Made by a program: the position numbers and the translations under genes
In this document: positions 1-10,300 of the stretch, one piece after another
How the letters are laid out: every line of letters starts with the position of its first letter
How positions within the stretch are numbered: the first letter of the stretch is position 1
Notes under the pieces: generated by a model
The model's database searches: none
What the model saw: only the letters and a program-made list of their open reading frames with translations
Told to the model about the DNA's origin: nothing
NCBI GenBank assembly: GCA_963825615.1
Contig: CAWGTV010000006.1
Location: forward strand, 62,001-126,000
Source: JAHEDT01 sp963825615
GTDB taxonomy: Bacteria; Desulfobacterota; Desulfuromonadia; Desulfuromonadales; BM103
Reading direction: 5' to 3'
Length of the DNA: 64,000 nt

Positions 1-751
1 CCGCACCAGAACGCGTACCCCAGATTTCGAGCTGCTCAGCCGCCGCAGCGCGAAAAGTATCGCCGGCACCGAGGACCACTTTTTTACCTTGATCGACAAA
101 TTGCTTGGCCAGCTTGCCAATCGTCGTCGTCTTGCCAACGCCGTTTACGCCGACGACCATGATCACCAATGGCCCGCTTTCAGGCACCGCCCAATCGGAA
201 CCACCCGTTTTCAAGCGGGCACGGATTTCTTCGCCAAGCACCTTGTGCAGTTGTCCGGGTTCATGTTGATCGATTTCCTTGAGCCGACCGTTCAGGGCTT
301 GGATAAGCGCCTGGGTTGCCTGCATGCCAAAATCAGCAGTAATCAAGATCTCTTCCAGTTGCTCGAGGAAATCATCATCTAGGCGGGCGTGACTGCCGAG
401 CAGAGCGTCGACTCGGCCGACCAGAGAGCTGCGTGTCTTGGCCAACCCCTGGCGCATGCGCTGAAAAAGGTTAACCGGTTCTTCAACAACCAGTAAAGCC
501 GCAGCGGCCTGGTCGGGTTCCTCAGCGAGGGGCTCGCCCTTGGCAGTTTCTTCAACCTGGGCCGCCTCTCCCTCCGCAGAGCGCTCCTTGACACGCAGGT
601 TTCTCCTCAGCAGGAGGACGACGACCACCAGAGATACCAGGGTTAGCCCGACGTAAACCAGTCCAAAGGCAGCCATCGGTCCGTGTTCTGCGGGGACACC
701 CGATGCGACCAGAAAATCAGCGAGTTCATTGAGCCAGAGCTGGAAATCCAT
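1..751 (-). CDS. ftsY: FtsY, signal recognition particle receptor (C-terminus beyond left edge)
   Basis: FtsY is the SRP receptor GTPase that docks ribosome-SRP complexes at the inner membrane for co-translational insertion. About 250 residues are visible from the ATG at 751. A hydrophobic segment spans roughly residues 28-50, followed by Arg residues and an acidic Glu/Ala-rich stretch typical of the FtsY A domain. The helical N domain comes next, then the G domain with P-loop GVNGVGKTTT and the conserved DTFRAAAAEQL segment just before the window edge. The N-terminal membrane segment means direct membrane anchoring is likely, unlike the peripheral E. coli protein. It is the third gene of a minus-strand run after smc and a roadblock protein, 63 bp behind the latter. 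The GTPase C-terminus is not in the window. Confidence 0.96.
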   Translation of the reverse strand, partial: MDFQLWLNELADFLVASGVPAEHGPMAAFGLVYVGLTLVSLVVVVLLLRRNLRVKERSAEGEAAQVEETAKGEPLAEEPDQAAAALLVVEEPVNLFQRMRQGLAKTRSSLVGRVDALLGSHARLDDDFLEQLEEILITADFGMQATQALIQALNGRLKEIDQHEPGQLHKVLGEEIRARLKTGGSDWAVPESGPLVIMVVGVNGVGKTTTIGKLAKQFVDQGKKVVLGAGDTFRAAAAEQLEIWGTRSGA

Positions 752-814
752 AAACAATCCTACAAAGCAAAAGCGGCCTGTCGTTCGACATCAACAGACG
801 GCCATAGCCGTTAG

Positions 815-1174
815 CTAGACAATCTCTCGATAAAGTGCCTGAATGCAGCGTCGCGCCTCCAAAAGTGCACGGCCCAGCATGTCAGACCGATCGAGCGTCA
901 ACACCAGATAATATTCCTTGGTGACGGGCAGCACGAGGGTTTGCCCCTGTTTGGTGGTGATGACGATCTCCTTGAGTTCATCATCACCCAGACGGTCGAC
1001 CACCTCGCGCATGTTGTGCAGGATGACCCCTTTATGTGCACCAATGACCTTGAGATCATAGTCGTCCATGAGGCCGACCTGATCGACGGCCTCCCCCTCC
1101 CAATCGGCAATGATCGCGCCCTGAGCACCAGGGACACGTTCTACCAGTGAATTCAGGTGATTCTTGAAAGGCAC
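815..1174 (-). CDS. Roadblock/LC7 domain protein (MglB-like)
   Basis: A single-domain protein of 119 residues with the alpha/beta pattern of the roadblock/LC7 fold. Features include a central IIADWEGEAVDQVG segment and a C-terminal helix containing ALLEARRCIQALYREIV. Family members dimerise and often regulate small Ras-like GTPases; MglB is the bacterial example. No Ras-like GTPase gene lies next to it here. It starts 3 bp after the smc stop and precedes ftsY, so it is co-transcribed with both. A role linked to chromosome organisation or membrane targeting is only suggested by this position. Domain assignment is fairly sure; function is unknown. Confidence 0.85.
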   Translation of the reverse strand: MPFKNHLNSLVERVPGAQGAIIADWEGEAVDQVGLMDDYDLKVIGAHKGVILHNMREVVDRLGDDELKEIVITTKQGQTLVLPVTKEYYLVLTLDRSDMLGRALLEARRCIQALYREIV

Positions 1175-1177
1175 GGC

Positions 1178-4100
1178 TCAGGCGACCTCTTTCATGCATA
1201 CCGAAACAAGTTTGGAGACCCCGGGCTCTTCCATGGTGATCCCATAGAGGTTGTCGGCAATTTCCATCGTTCGCTTGTTGTGGGTAATGATGATGAATTG
1301 TGACGTTTTGGACATGGTTTCCACGATATCGTTGAAACGGCCGATATTGGCGTCGTCCAAAGGCGCATCCACCTCGTCAAGCAGGCAGAACGGCGACGGC
1401 TTGATCTGGAAGATGGAGAAGATCATGGCAACGGCCGTCAAGGCCTTTTCCCCTCCGGAGAGCAGGGTCACGTTCTGCAGTTTCTTGCCTGGAGGCTGGG
1501 CAACCACCTCGATTCCGGTCTCTAGCAGGTCGTTTTCATCGGTCAGGCGCAGCTCGGCCTGACCACCGTTGAACAATTGCGGGAAGAGTTCACGGAACTT
1601 GGCATTGACCAGATCAAAAGTTTCGCGGAAGCGCTTGCGGGTGGTGCGATTGATTTTGGCAATAGCTGATTGCAACCCATCCAGAGAGGTCTGCAGGTCC
1701 TCCTGTTGCGCGGACAGGAAGGTGAAACGCTCCTCGAGCTCCTGGAATTCGTCAATCGCCATCAGGTTGACCTCACCGATCTCGTCGATGTGACTCTGCA
1801 GGTAATTGCGCCGCTCCTCTGCAGCGGCGGTGTCGAACTCGGCATCGAACATGGCGGCGACTTCGGGGGCAGCAAGATCGATCCGCGAACGCTCCAAGAA
1901 AGCCTGTCGCATATGTTCCATTTCCAACTGCAGCTCGCGATTCCTCATTTGCCGTGAGGTGAGTTCCTCGCGCAATTGCTGGGCACGGGCGCGCAGCTGT
2001 TTGATGTCCGCTTCACGTCGTTCGATGTCCTGGCGACTCTCTTCGAAACGCTCCCGCAAACCGGTAAGCACATGTTCCAGTTCGACGCGCTTGCGATACA
2101 GGATCTCCATTTCCACCTTGAGCTGCCCGGCCTCGGCGCGCATGGCAACTTGCTTGTCGACTGCTGCAAGGGCTTCCTGGTTGAGTGATCCCTGCCGTTG
2201 TCGCAGCTCCTCGCGCAGGCCAGCCAGCCGGGCCAGAACATTGCGGCTGTGTTCCTCTCGTTCACGCAGGCTGGCCAGGTTGACTTTCAGGGTGGTGACC
2301 ACCTGGCGCGACTCGCCGGTCCGTTCGCGTAGGCCCTGGAGGTCCTCCTGTAAACGCGTGACCAGTGTTTCGAGCTCGCGTTTCTCACCTTCACTCGAGG
2401 CGCGCGTACTGGATGAATTGAGCAAGGTCCGCTTCAGGGTCTCATGCTCTTCGTGCAGCTGCTCTTCTTCCAGGCTGAGAACCACAATGCGCTCCTGGAG
2501 ACGAGCATCCTCCTGCAACAGTCCGTCAAGGTCCTTGCGGCTGTCGACCACCCGGATTTCCTGGCGATGCAAGTCCTGCTCAGTCTGGCGTAAAGCAACT
2601 TCCGTTGTGTGAGATTCTTCGCGCAGGCTGTCTCGCCGCTGATTCAGATTATCAACCTCGCCGTCAAGGGTCTTGACCTGCTTTTGCAGCTCCTTCATCT
2701 CGCGTTTCTTGTGCAACAGCCCCTGGTCAAGAGCCTGGCGGCCGCCACCGGTCACTTCACCGCGATGCGTCAGCATATTGCCGTCTTCCGTAACCAGGGT
2801 AACCCCAAAGGCCAGCCGCTGCGAAAAATATCCGGTCAGGTCATCGACCAGGTAGACTCCGGAGAGAAGCCTTGACACCGCGGCCTGAAAACCGGACCGG
2901 CCTTGGAGCAGCGTCGTCAGAGGTGTGCCTGCCGGCAACTGCGGAGGCTCGGGAGCAGGGGACTCTGGCAGCAGGAAGGTACAACGCCCCTCGTTGTCAC
3001 GCAGGAAAGCCAGGGCTTGCTGGACATTTGCGAGGGTGTCGGGCAAAAGGGCCTGCACCCGCTCGCCAAGTACGGCTTCGATGGCCGCTTCATAGCGGGC
3101 CGGCACCTCGAGGATATCAGCGACTAGCCCTTGCATATGGGCCTTGTGCTGGGGCGAAGAGAGCAACGTCTTGACGCCGCGGGCATAACCCTCCAAATTG
3201 TGCTCCAACTGTTGCAGGGACTCGAGGCGGGAGCGCTGCCGGCTGAACTCCTCGCGACGCTGTAGAAGTTCATGTTCCACCAGCTCCACCTGCTCCTTGA
3301 GGCGGGCGTGGTGCACCTGCAATTGCTCTCTCTGTTGGAAAAGATCGCCGCGCTCTTTTTCGATCGTTTCGAGCGTGCTGGACAAGCTGCTGCTGTTGTT
3401 CTGCAGGCGCTCGAGCTGACTGGTCACGGCCACAGCGTCCTGACGGTTGCGCTCAGTCAGATCGGCGAGCACTGCGAGCCTCCGATCGGCCTCTTCCTGC
3501 TGACTGCTCATGCGGGTCAGTTCGGCGAGCAGATGGTAAAGTTTCTGGCGTGTCTGCTCCAGTTGCCGCCCCAGGCTCTCCTCCTGCTCGGTCAAATCGA
3601 GGAGCACGCCTTCGCTTTCTCTCAGTCGCTCCTGCTCTTCGGCAAACAGCCGGGCCTGGCTCTCCTGCGCCTGGCGCAGGGAGAACTCTTCTTGATCGGC
3701 GCTGGCAAGACGACGGTCTATTTCTGCAAGTTCCGTGGCGATTCTCTCCTGCTGACGGTCAAGGGAGTCGACCTCTTTACCGCCAAACTCAAGACGACTC
3801 TCAAACCGCTGGATTTCGCCGGTGAGATGAAACACCCCGGCTTGGCCCTGGGTCGCCTCCTGATCACGTTCGGCATGCTGCAAGCGCGCCTGCTCAAGCT
3901 CAAGCTCGGCACTCTCAAGCTGTCGATTGACGATGTCAACCTGCCCGGCCTGCGCTTCAGCAGAACTGCCAACCTGCTCGGCCTGCTCGTGCAGCGCCGC
4001 GTATTGACGTAAACCGAATTGAAGTTCAAGTTCACGGAGTTCTTCGCGGAACTCCCTAAAGCGCTTGGCCCTCTGGGCCTGCCGTTTCAGGCTGTTCATC

Positions 4101-4711
4101 TGACGCCTCACCTCGCTGACGATGTCACCGAGTCTGAGTAGGTTCTGGCGTGTCGCATCGATCTTGCGCAAAGCGGATTTTTTGCGGGACTTGAACTTGG
4201 TGACCCCGGCGGCCTCCTCGATGAGACTGCGTCGGTCTTCAGGCTTGGCATTGATAATCATGCCGATCTTACCCTGTTCGATAATCGAATAGGCCCGGGT
4301 CCCAACACCGGTGTCCATGAACAATTCCGTGATATCAAGCAGTCGACAGGGGGTTTTGTTCAGCAGATAATCACTCTCGCCATTCCGGTAGAGGCGCCTG
4401 GTGATCTGGATCTCGGCATACTCCCTGAAGGCCGCAGGGGCAATACCGGAGGTATTGTCCATAATCAAGCTGACTTCAGCCATGCCAAGAGGTTTGCGGC
4501 TTTCACTCCCGCCAAAAATGACGTCTTCCATCAATTTGCCACGCAGGTTCCGGGCGCTCTGCTCGCCCATTACCCAGCGAATTGCATCGACGACGTTGCT
4601 CTTGCCGCAGCCGTTCGGACCGACGATCGACGTGATGCCATCATCGAAATCAAGCACCGTGCACTCGACAAACGACTTAAAGCCAGTTATTTCAATACGT
4701 TTTATTCTCAT
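1178..4711 (-). CDS. smc: Chromosome segregation protein SMC
   Basis: SMC is the condensin ATPase that organises and segregates the chromosome. It works as a homodimer with ScpA and ScpB, which are not in this window. From the ATG at 4711 it is 1177 residues, the usual length. Walker A (GPNGCGKS, residues 31-38) lies in the N-terminal head. Two long coiled coils flank a glycine-containing hinge around residues 490-660. The C-terminal head carries the signature LSGGEKALTAVAMIF and Walker B FCLLDEVDAPLDD. A TTG 45 bp upstream (4756) would extend the protein, but MRIKRIEITGFKSF is the conserved family start. Neither start has a strong ribosome-binding site. It is the first gene of the smc-roadblock-ftsY run. 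Confidence 0.97.
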   Translation of the reverse strand: MRIKRIEITGFKSFVECTVLDFDDGITSIVGPNGCGKSNVVDAIRWVMGEQSARNLRGKLMEDVIFGGSESRKPLGMAEVSLIMDNTSGIAPAAFREYAEIQITRRLYRNGESDYLLNKTPCRLLDITELFMDTGVGTRAYSIIEQGKIGMIINAKPEDRRSLIEEAAGVTKFKSRKKSALRKIDATRQNLLRLGDIVSEVRRQMNSLKRQAQRAKRFREFREELRELELQFGLRQYAALHEQAEQVGSSAEAQAGQVDIVNRQLESAELELEQARLQHAERDQEATQGQAGVFHLTGEIQRFESRLEFGGKEVDSLDRQQERIATELAEIDRRLASADQEEFSLRQAQESQARLFAEEQERLRESEGVLLDLTEQEESLGRQLEQTRQKLYHLLAELTRMSSQQEEADRRLAVLADLTERNRQDAVAVTSQLERLQNNSSSLSSTLETIEKERGDLFQQREQLQVHHARLKEQVELVEHELLQRREEFSRQRSRLESLQQLEHNLEGYARGVKTLLSSPQHKAHMQGLVADILEVPARYEAAIEAVLGERVQALLPDTLANVQQALAFLRDNEGRCTFLLPESPAPEPPQLPAGTPLTTLLQGRSGFQAAVSRLLSGVYLVDDLTGYFSQRLAFGVTLVTEDGNMLTHRGEVTGGGRQALDQGLLHKKREMKELQKQVKTLDGEVDNLNQRRDSLREESHTTEVALRQTEQDLHRQEIRVVDSRKDLDGLLQEDARLQERIVVLSLEEEQLHEEHETLKRTLLNSSSTRASSEGEKRELETLVTRLQEDLQGLRERTGESRQVVTTLKVNLASLREREEHSRNVLARLAGLREELRQRQGSLNQEALAAVDKQVAMRAEAGQLKVEMEILYRKRVELEHVLTGLRERFEESRQDIERREADIKQLRARAQQLREELTSRQMRNRELQLEMEHMRQAFLERSRIDLAAPEVAAMFDAEFDTAAAEERRNYLQSHIDEIGEVNLMAIDEFQELEERFTFLSAQQEDLQTSLDGLQSAIAKINRTTRKRFRETFDLVNAKFRELFPQLFNGGQAELRLTDENDLLETGIEVVAQPPGKKLQNVTLLSGGEKALTAVAMIFSIFQIKPSPFCLLDEVDAPLDDANIGRFNDIVETMSKTSQFIIITHNKRTMEIADNLYGITMEEPGVSKLVSVCMKEVA

Positions 4712-4871
4712 GGCGGGTAGGCTCTGGGCAGCGGGCGACCTGCTCTTGCTTTTCAATAAGTAGCCGGTGATGTTAGCAAGCTATGGCTATGCTGTAAAGG
4801 AGATTTAATGCATCACGCACCGTGATTTTTACTCATGGACGGTTGCCACGAAAGACGGCAACAGCTATGTT

Positions 4872-5771
4872 ATGAATACGATCATGACCGAATGGCAAAT
4901 CAACATACGTGAGGCAAACCGCACCCTGCTCGAGGCCCTCGCCTTGAGAGTCCCGGCAGCGCCTCAGGCTTTCCTGCGGCAACTCTGCAAAAAACAGCGC
5001 GTTACCGTGGACGGCTGCCAAGGATCCGTAGAGCAGTCGGTCCACAATGGTCAGACCGTCAGCGTCAAGATGTCCATGCGCTGGCTCGAATTCCTCGAGC
5101 AGTCGCGCCTGCAGCCCGAACAAATTCTCTACGAAGACCAGCACTGCATGGTCATCAACAAACCGGCGGGACTCGCAGTCCACCGCGCCCTCGGCCACGA
5201 CGACAACCTGTTGCACTGCATACAGGATTTTTTGCGCTGGCGCGGGGAAACGTTTCAGGTCGCACCCATCCACCGGCTGGACATAGGAACATCAGGCGCG
5301 GTACTCTTCGGCAAGGGTCGTGGGTCGATCAGCCAGTTGGGCAAGATGATCATGGCTGGCGAGGCGACCAAGCGTTACCTGGCTTTGGTTGAGGGGTGTA
5401 TCATCGTGCCGGGCTCCTTGACTTCTCCGGTCCCGGCAAAAGGGAGTAGCAAGGACGCCCTGACCAGGTTCCGCCCGTTCGCCAACTCTGCGGGATACAC
5501 CCTGCTTGAACTTGAACTGCTCACCGGGCGTCACCACCAGATACGCCATCAACTGGCCGAAGCCAATTGGCCGATCGTTGGTGACGCACGCTATTCCGGC
5601 AAAGTCATCAGCGGCCTGAACCGGCCTTTCCTGCACTGCTATCAGCTGGTTTTCCGACAACCGATAACAGACCAGACCATCGAGATCAGCTGCCCGCTCC
5701 CCGGGGAGCTTGTGGACCTGTTGCACAATCTTGGCTTTGCCACGGAATTGTTTAACCAAAAAAACGCATAA
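4872..5771 (+). CDS. RluA-family pseudouridine synthase
   Basis: It isomerises uridine to pseudouridine in rRNA or tRNA. The 299-residue protein begins with an S4-like RNA-binding region (about residues 15-70, containing FLRQLCKKQRVTVDG). The RluA catalytic domain follows, with the active-site motif HRLDIGTSG carrying the catalytic Asp. Downstream, LLTGRHHQIRHQLAEANWPIVGD is the conserved RxHQIRxHL-type stretch. The target site (RluA, C or D type) cannot be assigned from sequence alone. It is divergent from smc, with about 160 bp between the two starts. An ATG four codons in (4884) is an alternative start. Confidence 0.92.
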   Translation: MNTIMTEWQINIREANRTLLEALALRVPAAPQAFLRQLCKKQRVTVDGCQGSVEQSVHNGQTVSVKMSMRWLEFLEQSRLQPEQILYEDQHCMVINKPAGLAVHRALGHDDNLLHCIQDFLRWRGETFQVAPIHRLDIGTSGAVLFGKGRGSISQLGKMIMAGEATKRYLALVEGCIIVPGSLTSPVPAKGSSKDALTRFRPFANSAGYTLLELELLTGRHHQIRHQLAEANWPIVGDARYSGKVISGLNRPFLHCYQLVFRQPITDQTIEISCPLPGELVDLLHNLGFATELFNQKNA

Positions 5772-5932
5772 AATTCTGCCACATGACTGAAAATACAAGT
5801 ATAATGGCAAACGATTCAGCGCCTTCGCCCTTGCTCCGCAGGCAACCGGCAAAGATATCAGGTTAACGGGCCTTTGCCGGAGCGTTCGCGGTTTCATACT
5901 CAATCCCAGTAAGCGACAGTCCCATATAACAT

Positions 5933-7306
5933 ATGACCACGGCTGAGAAACAAACCATAAGAACTCTGCACAGGCGCACGGCAACGCGCACCGTGGCCTT
6001 TTATGCAGTCTTTGCTTGCCTGTGGATTTACTTTTCCGACACGATCCTGGCTTGGTTTATCAGCAACCCCGAACAATTGACGCGGGCACAAACCATCAAA
6101 GGTGGGCTCTTTGTGCTGGTGACGGCAACCCTGCTTTACACCTACCTCAGCCATTGTCTACAGGTGTTGCGCAGTCACGAAGAAGGCCTCGCAGAGGAAA
6201 GGGAAAAATCCCGCCTGAATACCCAGGAACGCTTCGAGCAACTCAACACCCTGTTCGATTCGATGAGCGCCGTTGTCTACGTCGCCGACCTTGAAAGCTA
6301 CGACTTGCTCTATGTCAACCGCTTTGCCAAGGAATTTTTCGGCCCTGAGTGGCAGGGGCAAAAATGTTACCATTACCTGCAGGAGGGCATTGATCGGCCA
6401 TGCACTTTCTGCACGAATCAGCAGCTCGTCAATCACGGCGAACCCGGAGCCACAGTCACCTGGGAATTTCTCAACACCAAGAACAACCACTGGTACGAAT
6501 GCTATGACAAGGCCATCCGTTGGACCGACGGCCGGCTGGTGCGACTGGAAGTCGCCATTGATATCACCGAGCGCAAGGAACTGGAGAAGATCAAGGATGA
6601 CCTTCTCTCCGCAATGAGCCACGAGATGCGCACCCCCCTGACAGCAATCAGCGGTTTTGCCGAACTGCTCCTGAATGAAACGGATGTTCCGGAACAGCAC
6701 ATAAGACATGTTGAGATCATCTATAAAGAAGCCGACAAGCTGACTGACCTGGTCAACAACTTCCTTGAAGTACGCCGGTTGAAAACCAACCGGGCGCGGA
6801 TCAACTACGAAATTCTCCCGGTTCGTGACCTGCTGAAGAAAGCCTTGACAAACTCCCGGGACTGCAAGGAGTGCCACAAGGTACGCATTGAGTGTCAACC
6901 GGATGTGCTGGCTTTTGGCAATCGCCAGGAACTGACACAGGTCATCGTTCAACTGCTGGCAAATGCCTGTCGCTACTCCCCGCAAGGGGGAGGGATTTCT
7001 CTTGCGGCGAGCAATAACAGTGCAATGACGACAATCTGCGTGAGCGACGAGGGGATCGGCATCCCGCCGCATGAGTTGGAAGCCATCTTCAAGCCCTTCC
7101 ATAGGCTTGACACCGGCAACCGGCGCACGACCAGAGGAATCGGCCTTGGACTGAGCCTGGCCAGAGAGATTATTGTCCTGCACGGCGGGCAGATAGAGGT
7201 CGACAGTTCTCCAGGCCAGGGAAGCACCTTCAAAATCTCCCTGCCTTTGCCGATTGACAGAGACATCGCATCAGAAGTCGCTGCCACAGTCTCCCGGACA
7301 CCATGA
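5933..7306 (+). CDS. PAS-domain sensor histidine kinase
   Basis: An inner-membrane two-component sensor of 457 residues. Two transmembrane helices (about residues 21-43 and 54-75) are joined by a short periplasmic loop. A coiled linker and a cytoplasmic PAS domain (about 105-212) follow. The PAS region holds Cys145 and the pair Cys157/Cys160 in a PCTFC context, a pattern common in delta-proteobacterial PAS domains. The HisKA dimerisation domain has phospho-acceptor His230 (SHEMRTPLTAISGF). The HATPase domain has the N box LLANACRYSP and the G boxes DEGIGI and GIGLGLSLA. No response regulator is adjacent, so the partner is unknown. Its stop overlaps the start of the next gene (ATGA), so the two are translationally coupled. 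Confidence 0.93.
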   Translation: MTTAEKQTIRTLHRRTATRTVAFYAVFACLWIYFSDTILAWFISNPEQLTRAQTIKGGLFVLVTATLLYTYLSHCLQVLRSHEEGLAEEREKSRLNTQERFEQLNTLFDSMSAVVYVADLESYDLLYVNRFAKEFFGPEWQGQKCYHYLQEGIDRPCTFCTNQQLVNHGEPGATVTWEFLNTKNNHWYECYDKAIRWTDGRLVRLEVAIDITERKELEKIKDDLLSAMSHEMRTPLTAISGFAELLLNETDVPEQHIRHVEIIYKEADKLTDLVNNFLEVRRLKTNRARINYEILPVRDLLKKALTNSRDCKECHKVRIECQPDVLAFGNRQELTQVIVQLLANACRYSPQGGGISLAASNNSAMTTICVSDEGIGIPPHELEAIFKPFHRLDTGNRRTTRGIGLGLSLAREIIVLHGGQIEVDSSPGQGSTFKISLPLPIDRDIASEVAATVSRTP

Positions 7307-10300
7307 CAACCACCGCGACCAAATCCACATCGTGTAAACGCCTAGTCATTTTCGCCACCCTGACCTGCACACTCCTGGCCGCTGCCTGGATGACTAACTT
7401 TTTGCTCAGCTTTGATCTGAACGACTATCGTCGTCAGGTTGAGGTAAGTCTCTCCTCACTGTTGTCACTGCCCGTGACGATTGCTGACATTCATTACAAT
7501 TTTCACGATGCCAACCTAGCCTTGCGCATCAATGGTTTGCGCGTCGGGAATAACAACTCGACCATTGAACTTGAGGCTGCGGACACCATAATCAACCTGC
7601 AATGGATGGGACTGCTGCAACACGACATCAAATTCACCAAGATCAGCCTGACCGAGCCGCGCATCCTGCTGAGGACGGCAGCCGATCGACAAAACGGAGC
7701 AGGGAAAGGGCAGGACAAGCTCACCCCGATCATCATTGATCAGGAATTGTTGCAAACAGCCAGCATCGATGCGGTGGAAATCCTCAGCGGCACGGTGCTC
7801 GTTGATTTGACCCGTCCCGGCCAGCCGTTACAACAGGTTACCATCACCGGACTCGATGCGAACCTTAGTGAGATCAGCCTGGGCAGGACTTTGCAGCTGG
7901 CGATGAAGGGGATTCTGCTTCTCCCCGGACAGGGGACCGGCAGCGAATGGCAACTTGCCGGTAAGAGCACTCTGGAAATGAGCAGGAGTGAAGGGCTGGC
8001 ACCATCTCTCAATCTTGACCTGGGTGTAAAGAACCTTGACCTCGGCGCTGCCATCGACCTGTTTGCAGGACATTTCGAAGGTTATTCCATCGTCGGGAAA
8101 AGCGCTTTGCAGCTGCATGTCGAAGGTTCGCCGGCTGCCGGCATTGACTTTCAGGCAGGCTTGTCATCCGGCAGTATGGCCCTGAAACCCGGGCCCTCCT
8201 ACTCAGAACCAATCAACTGCAGAAGCCTTCTGGTCTCAGGCCATCTGCAGACCCGCGGCGACCACCCGGAAATCAGAGACCTGTCACTGCAGGTTGACGA
8301 CTCTCGACTGGCAGGGAGCCTCAATTGGGCTCCTCCCGGCCAACCCTTTATGGCAACTTTCATCCTCCACGAAAGCAAGCTGAAAATAGCCCGGATCAAG
8401 CAGTGGCTCCCTGACAATGTGGTCTTGTGGAAGACGATCAGGCAAAAGCTTCAGGATCAGGGAGCGGTTCAGATTGACCGGGCAGAAGTCACGCTGCATG
8501 AGGATTCAGCGGCACAGAAAAAATGGCGCCTCGACCAAATCAAGGGAGAAGTGCGACAAACGTCTTGGACTCTCGACGATACCCACAGCGCTGAAATCAC
8601 GTCCTTACCTTTCGAATTGTCAGGCAACCGTTGGCAAATCATGCGTGGCCGGGGACAACTCGGCGCCCTGCGCATGGAGGCCTCCGGGACGGGTGAGTTT
8701 AATCAAGGCACCGCTGTTTTGACAACCCTGGATTTTAGTGGTGATTTCCCGCCAGCCCAGCTGTTCGAAGAATGGCGAGTCCCTACGCTTGGCCTCGTCA
8801 CCAACGGCCAAATTGGCATTAAAGGGCACCTGGAAGGCTCGACCGACCAGCTCAGCCTGGATCTGCAGGCAGACCTGTCGCAATTCAGCATCATTCACCC
8901 CGCCGGACTGCACCTCAATCCTGAGCCAGGGGACAAGCTGACTCTGCACGGCACCCTGTCACCGGAGGTCCTCAGCCTTGACCACGGCGCATTGAAATGG
9001 TCTTTCGCCAAGGGCCATGTCTCAGGCACCAGCCGACGGGATGATCCCGACACTCTGTCTTTAGATGCATTGCTGACGATTGACGATCTGGCCAGGCTCG
9101 CCGAAACCTTGCCTCTGCTCAAAAAATTACAGTTGCGTGGCCAGGCCGACCTCAGCATCCGCCAGCGGGGGTTGCCAGAAGACAACAGCCCGGACATGAC
9201 CCTGACCTTGCGCGATGCCGGCCTGCGCGCATCCCGTTTTATCGCCGACATCAACCAGATCAACGGTCGTATCCAGTTGACGCCGACGGGCCTCTCTGCT
9301 GAGAATCTGCGCGTCCATCTGGGCCAGTCACCCGTCACCGTACAGGCGCAGCTCGACGACTTCAACAACCCGCGGCTGATTCTCAAAGCCAAGGCGCCAT
9401 CGATACGTGCCGATGAGCTGGTTTTTCGTTCCAACAAAGCCCTGCTCCGCGAAATTGATGGTCACCTGGAGATCGACCGCGACGGACTTATCTTTGCGCC
9501 TGTCGATGTTCATCTCGATGGCGGCACCGACGCATCTGTGCGCGGCACGATTTCCTTCCATCCTCCCTTTGCGGTACAGCTTGACGTAAGCTCGGAGTTT
9601 GCCAAGATTGCTGAAGTCATTGGCCTCTGGACGAATCACACGTCAAGAGAGAAAACCCAGCTCAAACCGGATGAGGCCGAGAGCCCGGAAAGAAAAACCG
9701 AGACATCCATCCGCATAAGCGCCAAGGTCAAGCGCGGCGATCTTTACGGCATGAGTTTTCATGATGCCACAGGCATCATCATCCCGACGCGCGCGCGCCT
9801 GAGTATTCACCCCCTCGACTTTTCGGTCGGTGACGGTTTCTGCAATGCCCAGGTCCTGACCGCCTTTTCACCCGGGGCCCCGACCCTGCTGCGCATTTCC
9901 GGTCATGCCGAAGATGTAGATGCACTTGAGGTGTACCGGGAGCTGCTCAACCAGAAGAATATCGTGCGCGGCAAGCTGCGTGGTGACTTCTACCTGACCG
10001 GAGAAATCGGCGCAAGCTACCTCCCCTCGTCTTACGGCAACTTCAGCATCCAGATCCATGACGGCGTACTGCACCAGTTCCAGTTTCTGAGCAAGGTGTT
10101 TTCTTTACTGAACGTGTCGCAGATATTCTCCCTGCAGCTCCCCGACATGGACAACGAAGGTATGCCCTTCGACACATTGTCGGCAAACATCGGGCTCGAC
10201 CAGGGCATTCTCAGGACGGAGGATCTGAACATCCAAAGCGAAGCCATGAACCAGTCGTATGTCGGGCAATTGAACCTGGTCAACAAGGAGATCGATCTTT

